From assembly GCA_045576655.1 (NCBI GenBank), contig JAZNGW010000006.1, positions 27,132 to 91,131 on the forward strand: a DNA stretch of 64,000 nt, read 5' to 3'. Shown piece after piece: positions 17,370 to 25,593 of this stretch. The position numbers and the translations under genes are program-made. The stretch comes from RGIG8745 sp045576655. Its GTDB lineage: Bacteria > Bacteroidota > Bacteroidia > Bacteroidales > Bacteroidaceae. Every line of letters begins with the position of its first letter. Positions within the stretch are counted from its first letter, which is position 1. The notes beneath the pieces are model-generated. The model had not been told where the DNA came from and searched no databases. It saw nothing but the letters and a program-made list of their open reading frames with translations.

Positions 17370-17642
17370 TTAAATCCTGTGCATCTTGTCGAAGATATCC
17401 TCCAACTGACACTTCACCTGCACACCCGTGTTGACGCCAAGTTCGCCGAGTTCAGACGAAATAGAGTCGAAAGGCTTCACGCACTTAGTCATGTCGACTA
17501 TCATCATCATGTTGAAGTACTCCTGCACGATAGTCTGCGAAATGTCAAGGATGTTTATCTGATTGTCTGCCAGATAAGTGCAGACCTTGGCAATGATACC
17601 CACCGTATCTTTGCCCACAACTGTAATAATTGCTCTTGTCAT
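17370..17642 (-). CDS. ACT domain-containing protein (UPF0237 family)
   Basis: 90 aa, a single ACT domain: TRAIITVVGKDTVGIIAKV at the start, then LADNQINILDISQTIVQ and MMMIVDMTKC. This is a small-molecule-binding regulatory module, normally dimeric. It is paired with the UPF0210 gene downstream, as in many bacteria. The ligand is unknown. Confidence 0.88.
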   Translation of the reverse strand: MTRAIITVVGKDTVGIIAKVCTYLADNQINILDISQTIVQEYFNMMMIVDMTKCVKPFDSISSELGELGVNTGVQVKCQLEDIFDKMHRI

Positions 17643-18079
17643 ATATTGTTCGTAAATACTTAATGTTATAGTTATCGCAAAGGTACACTATTTATTTCTA
17701 AATCAGCAACGATTCCAAAAGAAAGTAGTCACCGCCAGCAACCTGCAGACCCCCATGCGAAATCTACAAACTTAGACTGAGTCTGTACGTACTTAGGCTG
17801 AGTTTGTACGTACTTAGACTAAGTTTGTACGTACTTAGACTAAGTTTGAAGTTCTCAGCGGACCGTAACACTATCTTCCGCGAAGCACTAACGACTGCTG
17901 AGCGCAACGGAAGTTTTTTGCCGCACCCCTCTATTTCTACGAATAAATGTTAAAAACACCTCAATATCGAAACTTTTTGATTTCCAACTTTGGCAATATC
18001 AATAGCAATGAGTTTACTTTGCTACTACACGAAAGGCTAAATGCAGCTTGAGAAAGCGTGAGACCTCAAATCTGAATGT
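17643..18079. other. Divergent intergenic region holding a 21-bp repeat array
   Basis: 437 bp between the ACT gene (minus) and blaI-like gene (plus). It contains the four-unit array at 17757-17861. Closer to the regulator, TTTGGCAATATC near 17993 and TTACTTTG near 18016 give a possible Bacteroidetes promoter for the regulator. No small gene is supported. Confidence 0.5.
17757..17861. repeat. 21-bp palindromic element, copy A (four units)
   Basis: Four tandem 21-bp units at 17766-17786, 17787-17807, 17808-17828 and 17829-17849. Each is built on ACTTAG-R-CTrAGT flanked by TAC. The left end is GCGAAAATCTACAAA and the right end TTTGAAGTTCTCAGC; these are degenerate inverted copies of each other. 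It lies 219 bp upstream of the BlaI-type regulator. Confidence 0.85.
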
Positions 18080-18487
18080 ATGAGAAAAAAAGAAAACACC
18101 TTGACAAGAATGGAATTTCAGATCATGTCAGCCCTCTGGGATATCAACCACTCGGCTTGCGCATGGGACATCCTGGACCGATTTGAAGATCCTAAACCTG
18201 CCTACACTACTATCGCCACTTACATGAAAGTGCTGCGCGAGAAGGGCTATGTAGACTATTTCAAGAATAAGGGCGAGGGCAAAACGCACATGTATGTGGC
18301 TAAGGTGACGCGTGCGGAATACACCCGACAGACCATGAAGGAAATGAAGAAGAACCTGTTTGACGACAGCTTGGAGTCAATGTTCAGTTTCTTCGTTACA
18401 GAAGAGAAACTTACGGCTGAGGACATTGCGGAACTGCTGCGCATAATCAACGGCGAATCAGAACAGAAGAGGGAGGAAGGCGTATGA
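18080..18487 (+). CDS. BlaI/MecI/CopY-family transcriptional regulator
   Basis: 135 aa. An N-terminal winged helix (LTRMEFQIMSALWDINHSACAWDIL ... YTTIATYMKVLREKGYV as separate parts) is followed by the helical dimerisation tail (LFDDSLESMFSFFVTEEKLTAEDIAEL). It is a dimeric repressor normally released by proteolysis when its partner sensor fires. The stop overlaps the start of the M56 peptidase gene (ATGA), the standard BlaI-BlaR1-like pairing. The regulated genes may include the pair itself and the downstream barrel gene (inference). Confidence 0.92.
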   Translation: MRKKENTLTRMEFQIMSALWDINHSACAWDILDRFEDPKPAYTTIATYMKVLREKGYVDYFKNKGEGKTHMYVAKVTRAEYTRQTMKEMKKNLFDDSLESMFSFFVTEEKLTAEDIAELLRIINGESEQKREEGV

Positions 18488-20328
18488 ACGAACTGCTAAT
18501 CTACATCGTCAAGTCGGTAGTAGTGCTTTTGTTGCTCTACGCTCCATATTCGCTGCTTCTGCGCAAGGAGAGTTTCTTCAGGACGAACAGGTTTGTTCTG
18601 CTTTCTATTCTCGCACTTTCATTGGTGCTGCCTTTGTGCAATTTCTCTTCGCTCTATTTGGGAAACCTCGAAAGCGAACTGATTAGTACACCCATTTCAC
18701 CTCTCATTTTTGACGACGGAGAGGCAAATGTGAATCACGGAGTTCCACTTCAAATGAAGAAAGAGGCTGCTACAGACCAATCAGCAGAGATAGAGACAAC
18801 AGTGCTGGCTCCGGAATTAAAAGCGACGCAAGAAGCGAAGACAGACATAGCGGGACTGACAGAGATACTTGCCTCAATTTACATCATCGGTTTTGGCTTA
18901 GCCGTACTGGTCAGATTGTGGCAGTTGGTCCGCATGGAAAGACTCGTACAGCAGGGATGCTTGTGGAAGGAGAAGAAGGACGGCGTAACTATTTATTGCC
19001 ACACCAAAGACATAGCCCCTTGCAGCTGGATGAACAAGATTGTAATCAGCCAGAAAGACTACGACTCGCACCGCCGTGAAATTCTTCTGCACGAAAAAGG
19101 GCACATCGCTTGCCGCCACTCATTCGACATACTGCTTCTCATAGCAGTGCAGACGATACAGTGGTTCAATCCATTTGTCTATATGTTTGGCGCAAGCCTT
19201 AGGGACGTGCACGAATACGAAGCCGACGATTATGTGTTGCGCCAAGGAGTGTCGGCCAATGAATACCAACTGCTACTACTCAAGAAAACAGTTGACACCA
19301 GCTCCTACGCCTTCGCAAACAGTTTTAACCATAGCACACTTAAAAACCGTATTATTATGATGAAAAAAGAAAAGGGAAATCCATGGATGCGCAGCAAAGT
19401 GCTGTACATATTACCGCTAACACTCATTGCGCTGTGTGCATTTGCCAGTCCTGAGACAAAGCAAGATGCCATAGAGGAAGCCACATCAGCCGTTATCGCT
19501 GACACTATTGCAGTAGAACAAAAAACAGAGACCGTTAAGACGACGGCACCAATAGAGAATATCATCCAAAACAAAGCAGAAGAAACCGAGACCAAGGCTG
19601 TAGAGCCGGAAACGACTGCTATTGAAGAGGAAAGCGACACGAAAAAGATTGACATGAGCGACCTGCTCCTCGTGTTCGAAGGCAAGGCTGTAAGCAAGAA
19701 GGAGTTCAAGAAACTTTGGAAGGAACACTACGATCAAGTTACCCATATTGTCTACACCGACCTTAAGGACATAGGAAAAATTATAGACAGAGAGTACTAT
19801 AAACATGGAGTTACCTGGATCTCCCCTTCACGAATAAAGGAGTGCAAGACCGCAGCAATCAACTTGCCCGACTTAATCACTGAGCATAAAGATGCAGCAG
19901 GAGTAATTGTCGTTGAGAAAATGGAAGACGTTATCGGACAGGAGCCACATCCTCTCTGCTGGTATGCATGGTATAAGACCATTAGCATTAGCAACACTGA
20001 AATTGAGGCCGACACCGCAACCAACTTTGTACTTTCAGGTACGACAACAAAGGGACTGCGCGATGTGGCGTACTTGATTAACTTTGAGGACGAAGACGGC
20101 GACATCAGTAAGAAACCTACAGCAGTAGTGCTTGTTAAAGACGGCAAGTTTTCCTATCGCACAAAACTCGACAAAGAAGTCAGAGCACGAATACGCGCCG
20201 TATTTGAAGACGGCTCACTCTGCGAAGCTACCATAGAAGAGCAATTCATACCAGGAAACGTGCTTCACATCTTAGTTATGGACAATCAATACAGACGCAC
20301 AAACCACACGTTGCCAACACCGGAATAG
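18484..20328 (+). CDS. M56 family metallopeptidase sensor (BlaR1-like)
   Basis: 614 aa. N-terminal transmembrane helices (about 8-26, 36-56, 127-147) flank a cytosolic loop with the zinc motif HEKGH at 203-207 and a downstream YEADDYVL acid. A further helix follows at about 307-321. The C-terminal ~280 residues are extracytoplasmic but lack a penicillin-binding domain, so this is not a beta-lactam sensor in the classical sense. Residues ~330-395 form a low-complexity TETK/EE linker. The signal sensed is unknown. It is coupled to the BlaI-like gene. Confidence 0.9.
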   Translation: MNELLIYIVKSVVVLLLLYAPYSLLLRKESFFRTNRFVLLSILALSLVLPLCNFSSLYLGNLESELISTPISPLIFDDGEANVNHGVPLQMKKEAATDQSAEIETTVLAPELKATQEAKTDIAGLTEILASIYIIGFGLAVLVRLWQLVRMERLVQQGCLWKEKKDGVTIYCHTKDIAPCSWMNKIVISQKDYDSHRREILLHEKGHIACRHSFDILLLIAVQTIQWFNPFVYMFGASLRDVHEYEADDYVLRQGVSANEYQLLLLKKTVDTSSYAFANSFNHSTLKNRIIMMKKEKGNPWMRSKVLYILPLTLIALCAFASPETKQDAIEEATSAVIADTIAVEQKTETVKTTAPIENIIQNKAEETETKAVEPETTAIEEESDTKKIDMSDLLLVFEGKAVSKKEFKKLWKEHYDQVTHIVYTDLKDIGKIIDREYYKHGVTWISPSRIKECKTAAINLPDLITEHKDAAGVIVVEKMEDVIGQEPHPLCWYAWYKTISISNTEIEADTATNFVLSGTTTKGLRDVAYLINFEDEDGDISKKPTAVVLVKDGKFSYRTKLDKEVRARIRAVFEDGSLCEATIEEQFIPGNVLHILVMDNQYRRTNHTLPTPE

Positions 20329-20389
20329 GGACAATACGCGCTCAAACGTGAAAGAACGTTAATGCAACCGAGTTGCAAAAGTATTTATA

Positions 20390-20397
20390 TATATTTG
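20390..20397 (+). promoter_or_regulatory. Candidate -7 box for the GH97N/barrel gene
   Basis: TATATTTG matches TAnnTTTG and lies 31 bp before the ATG at 20429. A TTG at 20373 is closer than the usual 19-bp spacing, so a -33 box is not clear. Confidence 0.5.
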
Positions 20398-20428
20398 TAA
20401 TACTTAACCTTCTAATACATACACACCT

Positions 20429-21586
20429 ATGAAGCAATTTATCATCTTAAGCCTCATGATGCTCAACGTCAGCATCGGCAAAGCGCAGTATCTGATACAG
20501 TCGCCCGACGAGAAAGTGAAAGTTACGCTACACACCAAGACGACGAGGAAGAAGAACAGTAAGTTCAGCGTGCCGTCGAAGATGACGATGAAGGTATTTA
20601 ACGACAAACAAGTTCTGGCAGACAACGAAATAGGACTCACTGTGAAATCAGAAGGGAAGAGGACGGAATTTGGCAAATGCCACATAGTAAAATCCTACAG
20701 GGGCATAAGGCAACTCGACACCCAGAAGGACATCACCGACCTCACGGGACGCTACAACAGCATACTACTGAAAACTGAAGAGGGAATCACCCTCGAGGCC
20801 AGAGTATACAACGACGGAGTGGCATACCGGTTCGGCGTGTCGGGCTACGAAGGCGACTACAAGATTCTTGACGTGTGCAACGTGCTTCCTGAGGAGAAGG
20901 CTATAGCTATACTCGGCACGTTCGAGGGCGAGTACGTTATGCCGTGGAGAACAATGAAAATCGACACAATGGAGGCAGAAGCAGCCAATGCCGTCGCGAC
21001 AACAACGACAAAAAGCGATGCCGCCGACAGAGGTACGAGAATTGTGCCTTGGAAGGACGCGCTCTCGACAATATCAGTAGGTACAGCCTTCAGTTGGTAC
21101 AGCGGTGATGGCGTCTGGGGCAACATCAGCCAAGACCACAACATTGCTGTCGACTTCACCTACAAGTACATCTACGGAGGGGTGAGCTTCGTCCCTTGCC
21201 ACTCAACCCAATACATCCATTGGGACGAAGAGAAAAACAGCAAATACGGCGCACCTTTCAATAACGTGATGGGCGACATCCATTCATGGAACTTAGGCGT
21301 GAGAGCAGGTTTCTGCCTGCCCGTTCAGAACGGCTACGAAGTGTGGAACTTCATCCCTTACGTTGCAGCCTCGGTGATGCATCTGAAGCAGCACGGCGAC
21401 ACCAGGGAGGGCTACAGCGGACTGTCCAAGCACAATCACTATCTCGTAGGACCTGGCGTGAAAATACAGTGCTCACTGCGCGGAGGATTCACCCTCGGTG
21501 CTGCCTACGAATACCAATTCTTCACAGGCAGCAATACCCCTACCGGCATGAACTCACTGACCCTCTCCCTCGGGAAAATGTTCTGA
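20429..21586 (+). CDS. Secreted protein: GH97-type N-terminal domain joined to an outer-membrane beta-barrel-like domain
   Basis: 385 aa with a signal peptide (MKQFIILSLMMLNVSIGKAQ). Residues ~21-190 resemble the beta-sandwich N-terminal domain of GH97 enzymes: YLIQSPDEKVKVTL, DNEIGLTV, YNSILLKTEEGITLEARVYNDGVAYRF. The catalytic GH97 barrel is absent. The C-terminal half has alternating aromatic strands and ends with SLTLSLGKMF, as in small outer-membrane beta-barrels. The combination is unusual. It follows the BlaI/M56 pair by 100 bp and is followed by a decayed copy of that pair. Confidence 0.65.
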   Translation: MKQFIILSLMMLNVSIGKAQYLIQSPDEKVKVTLHTKTTRKKNSKFSVPSKMTMKVFNDKQVLADNEIGLTVKSEGKRTEFGKCHIVKSYRGIRQLDTQKDITDLTGRYNSILLKTEEGITLEARVYNDGVAYRFGVSGYEGDYKILDVCNVLPEEKAIAILGTFEGEYVMPWRTMKIDTMEAEAANAVATTTTKSDAADRGTRIVPWKDALSTISVGTAFSWYSGDGVWGNISQDHNIAVDFTYKYIYGGVSFVPCHSTQYIHWDEEKNSKYGAPFNNVMGDIHSWNLGVRAGFCLPVQNGYEVWNFIPYVAASVMHLKQHGDTREGYSGLSKHNHYLVGPGVKIQCSLRGGFTLGAAYEYQFFTGSNTPTGMNSLTLSLGKMF

Positions 21587-21655
21587 TTGAGGAGACGAGG
21601 AGAAAGGCGAGAGGAAAATAAGGATAAAGGCCTTCATTAATATCTAATAAAAAGG

Positions 21656-21706
21656 AACGCATATCTAACAAAAAAGGTTAAACTTTCAGTTAGGTATGCG
21701 TTTTTT
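21656..21706 (+). terminator. Terminator after the GH97N/barrel gene
   Basis: AACGCATATCTAAC pairs with GTTAGGTATGCGTT (one mismatch) across a 19-nt loop and runs into TTTTTT. Confidence 0.75.
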
Positions 21707-21734
21707 ACGCCCGTCCGCTTGTGTATATTTAAAC

Positions 21735-21766
21735 GTTTAGATTATTTTGCCTCCATAAATCTAAAC
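21735..21766 (+). promoter_or_regulatory. Inverted repeat over a -7-like box upstream of the decayed BlaI gene
   Basis: Perfect 9-bp arms GTTTAGATT (21735-21743) and AATCTAAAC (21758-21766) enclose TTATTTTG, a near match to TAnnTTTG, 13 bp before the relic blaI ATG. The layout fits an autoregulatory operator left behind by the lost repressor. Confidence 0.5.
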
Positions 21767-21778
21767 TATTAAATAACC

Positions 21779-21880
21779 ATGAAGCGCAAGCAAGAAGACA
21801 GGCAACTGACAAGAGCAGAAATGGAGGTCATGAGTATCCTTTGGGATTGTGGCAAAGGCATGACCAACAACTTCTCGTGA
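21779..21880 (+). pseudogene. BlaI-like regulator, N-terminal relic
   Basis: 33 codons then TGA: MKRKQEDRQLTRAEMEVMSI continues with LWDCGKGMT and breaks off in the first winged-helix segment. It aligns with the intact regulator's LTRMEFQIMSALWDI. The remaining ~100 codons are missing. The sequence joins directly to an M56-like 3' part, so one deletion removed the end of the regulator and most of the sensor. Confidence 0.8.
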
Positions 21881-22422
21881 TGAAGGTAGTGGGGAATCGA
21901 CTGCAGCCTTTCACCAACAACCTCAACCACGGCTCACTCAAAAAAAGAATCACAATGATGTACAAAAAGAAATCAAACCGATGGCTCATGCTCAAATCGC
22001 TTTGCGCCATCCCCGCCCTGGTACTCGCTCTCAACGCTTTTGCCACACCTGAAGGCACTGCTGCCACAATCGACAAAGCCATCAACAGTTTGGAACAGCA
22101 AATAATTCAGTCCGACAGTACCAAGCGTCCTGTTGTGGAAATCAGAAGTCTTGTCACCTTATGGCCTGAGATTGACCAGTACGGACGCATCATCGGTTTC
22201 TCTCGCGAGAAGAAGGCAACAACAGGTCCATTCAAGGATGTATATTTCACGAAAAACAACACGTTCATCAACGGACGCCAGGCAACAAATGAGGAACTCG
22301 AAAACTATAAGGAACTGCTGAAGAACGCTAAGTTCAGTATAATAAAGACCGCACAAGGCAGTACCGAATACAATTATAAAGACAAGGACGGTGTGCTAAT
22401 ATTTATTACAGAAGAAAAATAG
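21880..22422 (+). pseudogene. M56 sensor (BlaR1-like), C-terminal relic
   Basis: 180 codons from an ATG that overlaps the relic BlaI stop (TGATG). The start LQPFTNNLNHGSLKKRITMMYKKK aligns in segments with the intact M56 protein's YAFANSFNHSTLKNRIIMMKKEK, and the transmembrane stretch (CAIPALVLALNAFATPE) follows as in the parent. The HExxH domain is gone. The frame is open to the end and is followed by a good terminator, so a short membrane protein with a periplasmic tail could still be made. Confidence 0.75.
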
Positions 22423-22440
22423 CAAACCGACGAAAAGCAG

Positions 22441-22474
22441 AAGGGACGCACAGCTGTGCGTCCCTTTGCTTTTT
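22441..22474 (+). terminator. Rho-independent terminator
   Basis: A perfect palindrome of AAGGGACGCACAG with its complement is followed by TGCTTTTT. It ends the relic M56 frame and faces the convergent GH51 gene, whose stop is at 22496. Confidence 0.85.
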
Positions 22475-22495
22475 ATATCCTCTATTTCTACGGGA

Positions 22496-24478
22496 TTACT
22501 TCTTAATCTTGTACATTGCGAATGACTTAGGAGCGATGTTCACATTAAGGGTTGTGCCTTCAACTGTGATGTCCTTGGTCTGAGGAACGTACTTGGTTGG
22601 GTTGTCGAGAGTGTTCTCGCCGTCGAGGTTGTCAGCAGAGTAAGTAGTCAAGCTACCTGTGCGAGTGCCCTTCTTCAAGCCGTTGAGGTTCACGCTGATG
22701 TCCTGAGCCTTCTCGCCTGTGTTGACAATCTTCACGATAACTTCGTTAGTGTTCTTGTCGAACACTGAGCTAGCGAAAAGTCCTTCCTGGCCTTCTGTGC
22801 CGGCAACAGGTTTGCCGTTCCAAGTGAGCTTGAGAACGTTAGTACCCTTGTTGTGAGCGTAAATCTGGTGGAAGTACCATGAGCAGCTGCGGAATGAGCG
22901 GAGGTTGTCGAACCAGATCATGTCCGGACGCCACTGCCAACCGTCGATGTGAGCAAAGAGCGGAGCGTAAGTTGCCATAGTCACGATGTCAGCGTTGCGC
23001 TCTACACCTGTGAGGAATGCTGCCTCAAGGAGTGATGCGTTGAAGTGATTCCACTTCTTGCCGCGTCCGTGGCAAGCGTACTCGCCTGCGAACACCTTAG
23101 GACCCTTGCGCTGGTAGTTGTCGTAGCGAGGACCGCTTGCGAGGAACCATGTCTCAGGGCGATAGAAGTGCTCGTCAACGAGGTCTGCACCGAGTTTGCG
23201 CATCTCTGGCCAGAGGTATTCGAAGTCAGCGCCCTCTGAGTTAGGACCTGAGCTACCGATGATCTGGATGTGCGGATACTTAGCGCGAACCTGCTCAACG
23301 AATGGCTTGAGGTTCTCTGGGTAGATTTCACCCCACTGCTCGTTACCGATACCTACATACTTGAGGTTGAATGGTTCTGGGTGTCCCATGTCGGCACGAA
23401 GCTTAGCCCACATATTCTTCTCAGGGTCGCCGTTAGCGAACTCGATGAGATCGAGAACGTCGTCGATGTATGGCTGGAGCTGGTCAACTGGTACGTGAGC
23501 GTGGCTGCGGTGTGAACCGTTCTGGAACTCACAAGCGAGACCTACGTTGAGTACTGGGAGCGGTTCTGCGCCGATTTCCTCTGAGAGGAGGAAGTACTCG
23601 TAGAATCCGAGTCCGTAGCTCTGGAAGTAGTCTGGGAAGAAGCGGTAGTCAAATGTGTAGTGCCAACGGTTCTCGTTGAGCGGACGGTTCTCAACCGGAC
23701 CAACTGTGTTCTTCCACTGGTAGCGAGTCTTGAGGTCTGTACCTTCAACGATACATCCGCCTGGGAAGCGGAACACGCCTGGCTTAAGGTCGTAAAGAGC
23801 CTGAGCGAGGTCCTTACGCATACCGTTCTCGTGGCCTTTCCATGTGTCAACAGGGAAGAGACTCACGTGCTCAAGGTCAACGACTGCGCTGCGGCGGTCG
23901 AGCATGATGCGGAGAGTACCTTTGTCGACAGTCTTGTTTGCCTTGATTACAACCTGGTATTTCTTCCACTCCTTAGAGTCGATCTTCACCATTGTTTCGC
24001 TGAACTGCTGGCGCTCGTCCTGAGTCTTAGGGTCGCAAAGCATTACGCGGATGCGGCCTTCGCCACCTTCTGGTACGCGTGCCCATACTGAGAAGCGATA
24101 TTCTGCGCCCTTCTCATATCCGATGCCGAAGAATCCTTCGTTCTCCATGCCGGAATACTTGTCGTTGTGGCCGCTGTAGCCGAGACGTACGTAGTGAGGG
24201 TTCTTGTTGAAAGGACCGTCGTTCTTCAACTGGATGTTTCCGTACACGTCCCATCCCATGTAGTTGTCAGGGAATTCGAACGAACGGTTCTTCACGAGTT
24301 CGGCGTAGAGTCCGCCGTCGGCAGCATAGTTGATATCCTCGAAGAAGATACCGTACATCGTAGGGGAAATCTCAGCACCGAGTTTCTTTGTGTTCACATC
24401 AAACTGGTGGGATGTTCCCTGAGCCATTGCACATGCGGCAAATCCGAATGCCGCAAGTGTAGAGGTTAGTTTCATCAT
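22496..24478 (-). CDS. Alpha-L-arabinofuranosidase, GH51
   Basis: 660 aa with a signal peptide (MMKLTSTLAAFGFAACAMAQ). YGIFFEDINYAADGGLYAEL is split between the start of the fold and a CBM4/9-like insertion (residues ~60-200). The GH51 catalytic motifs follow: FRFPGGC, the acid/base in GIGNEQWGE, and the nucleophile in KVFAGEYACHG. A C-terminal beta-sandwich ends in NVNIAPKSFAMYKI. It releases arabinofuranosyl side chains from arabinan or arabinoxylan, probably in the periplasm. It is monocistronic, with a well-formed promoter 100-130 bp upstream. Confidence 0.95.
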   Translation of the reverse strand: MMKLTSTLAAFGFAACAMAQGTSHQFDVNTKKLGAEISPTMYGIFFEDINYAADGGLYAELVKNRSFEFPDNYMGWDVYGNIQLKNDGPFNKNPHYVRLGYSGHNDKYSGMENEGFFGIGYEKGAEYRFSVWARVPEGGEGRIRVMLCDPKTQDERQQFSETMVKIDSKEWKKYQVVIKANKTVDKGTLRIMLDRRSAVVDLEHVSLFPVDTWKGHENGMRKDLAQALYDLKPGVFRFPGGCIVEGTDLKTRYQWKNTVGPVENRPLNENRWHYTFDYRFFPDYFQSYGLGFYEYFLLSEEIGAEPLPVLNVGLACEFQNGSHRSHAHVPVDQLQPYIDDVLDLIEFANGDPEKNMWAKLRADMGHPEPFNLKYVGIGNEQWGEIYPENLKPFVEQVRAKYPHIQIIGSSGPNSEGADFEYLWPEMRKLGADLVDEHFYRPETWFLASGPRYDNYQRKGPKVFAGEYACHGRGKKWNHFNASLLEAAFLTGVERNADIVTMATYAPLFAHIDGWQWRPDMIWFDNLRSFRSCSWYFHQIYAHNKGTNVLKLTWNGKPVAGTEGQEGLFASSVFDKNTNEVIVKIVNTGEKAQDISVNLNGLKKGTRTGSLTTYSADNLDGENTLDNPTKYVPQTKDITVEGTTLNVNIAPKSFAMYKIKK

Positions 24479-24577
24479 AAAGGTTGAATAATTTATAAAT
24501 TAGTATTAGATATGTCTCTATTGGCGATACTGACATTGCCGCAAACAGAGTTGGCAAGCCGACATTCGCCCTATTTG

Positions 24578-24608
24578 CAAATATAGTACAAACTATCAAA
24601 TCAGCAAA
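24578..24608 (-). promoter_or_regulatory. Promoter of the GH51 gene
   Basis: On the minus strand TTTG (24608-24605), a 19-bp spacer and TATATTTG (24585-24578) match the Bacteroidetes primary-sigma consensus exactly. The implied leader is about 90 nt. Confidence 0.75.
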
Positions 24609-24664
24609 ATAAAACGGAAAAATCATACACATCCACATCAGTGGTGAGGGGAACGAGCGCTCGT

Positions 24665-25555
24665 TCAGAACTTCAGATAAGGCTGAAGACGCACAACCTC
24701 CTCCTCGGTAAAGATGCCTGTGCGACGCAGCGCATCAATATCGGCAATTTTGCCGTAGAGGCGTATGTATCTCAACAAATCGAGCGTCTGCTCGTATGAG
24801 ATATAAGGATGGGAGTTGAGTCGCTGGAACGATGCAGTATTGATGTCGAACGCTTCAATGCGCGTCGCTGCCGTGTCGACCTCGAACCATTCAAGCAGTT
24901 CGGGAGAAAAGTACTTGACTTCCAGCAGTTGCCCGACAGAATGGTAGCCGCCCAACCGCTTCCGCTGCTCCACGATGTTGCGAGAAATCCACGAACCTAC
25001 TCCTGGAATACGCTGCAGAAGAGCGGTGTCGGCTGTATTGGGGTCAACTTTTGTGAGTCGCTTAAATTTTTCGGGGTAATTGCGTTTCCATTCTGCCCCA
25101 TTCGTTCTGACCGTATCAGGTGCAGCGCTCGCCTTTGCAGGTTTGCGCTCATAAGTGTGCTTGGGCGTCTCCTTGCGGGAATAGTCCGCACCTATACGGA
25201 CATAAGGCAAAAGTCGCGACACGTCCTCGTCGGTCAGCGTGTACACTCGGCCTATTGCCTCTGGAGTACGGAACACCGCTCCCGCCCTGCGATAATTAAG
25301 AAACGTGTGCGTTTGCTTCGGACTGAGTCCGAAACCTATGAGTGAAACGGAATCGACTGTGTTGGGGTCAAACTCGCTCATAACAACTGGTGCAGACTGC
25401 ACTGTTGAGTCCGCTCCGGCCTCAACAGCGGCAGATCCATCATGATCCGAGTCCTTAAGTATAAGAACACCTACAAAAATCACCGCAATGAGCGACAGGA
25501 CCACAATGGACCTCCTGTCTGACTTGGAATAATATAGAAAATCCCTAAATGCCAT
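24665..25555 (-). CDS. Membrane-anchored protein with three helix-hairpin-helix (ComEA-like) repeats
   Basis: 296 aa. One N-terminal transmembrane helix (~16-34) and a short linker are followed by three tandem HhH units. Each starts with D-[PI]-N-T: FDPNTVDSVSLIGFGLS, VDPNTADTALLQRIPGVG and FDINTASFQRLNSHPYIS. The second has the canonical IPGVG hairpin. HhH repeats bind DNA non-specifically, and ComEA receptors use them for DNA uptake. A role in DNA binding at the inner membrane is inferred. It lies 38 bp after the NSS transporter gene, perhaps in one unit. Confidence 0.85.
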   Translation of the reverse strand: MAFRDFLYYSKSDRRSIVVLSLIAVIFVGVLILKDSDHDGSAAVEAGADSTVQSAPVVMSEFDPNTVDSVSLIGFGLSPKQTHTFLNYRRAGAVFRTPEAIGRVYTLTDEDVSRLLPYVRIGADYSRKETPKHTYERKPAKASAAPDTVRTNGAEWKRNYPEKFKRLTKVDPNTADTALLQRIPGVGSWISRNIVEQRKRLGGYHSVGQLLEVKYFSPELLEWFEVDTAATRIEAFDINTASFQRLNSHPYISYEQTLDLLRYIRLYGKIADIDALRRTGIFTEEEVVRLQPYLKF

Positions 25556-25593
25556 TCACTCCCCCCTAAACACTAAGCTCTAAACCCTAATCT

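Noticed and set aside
17757..17861. Possible CRISPR array at the 21-bp repeat sites
   Set aside because: Units are contiguous with no spacers, too short for CRISPR repeats, and no cas genes are in the window.
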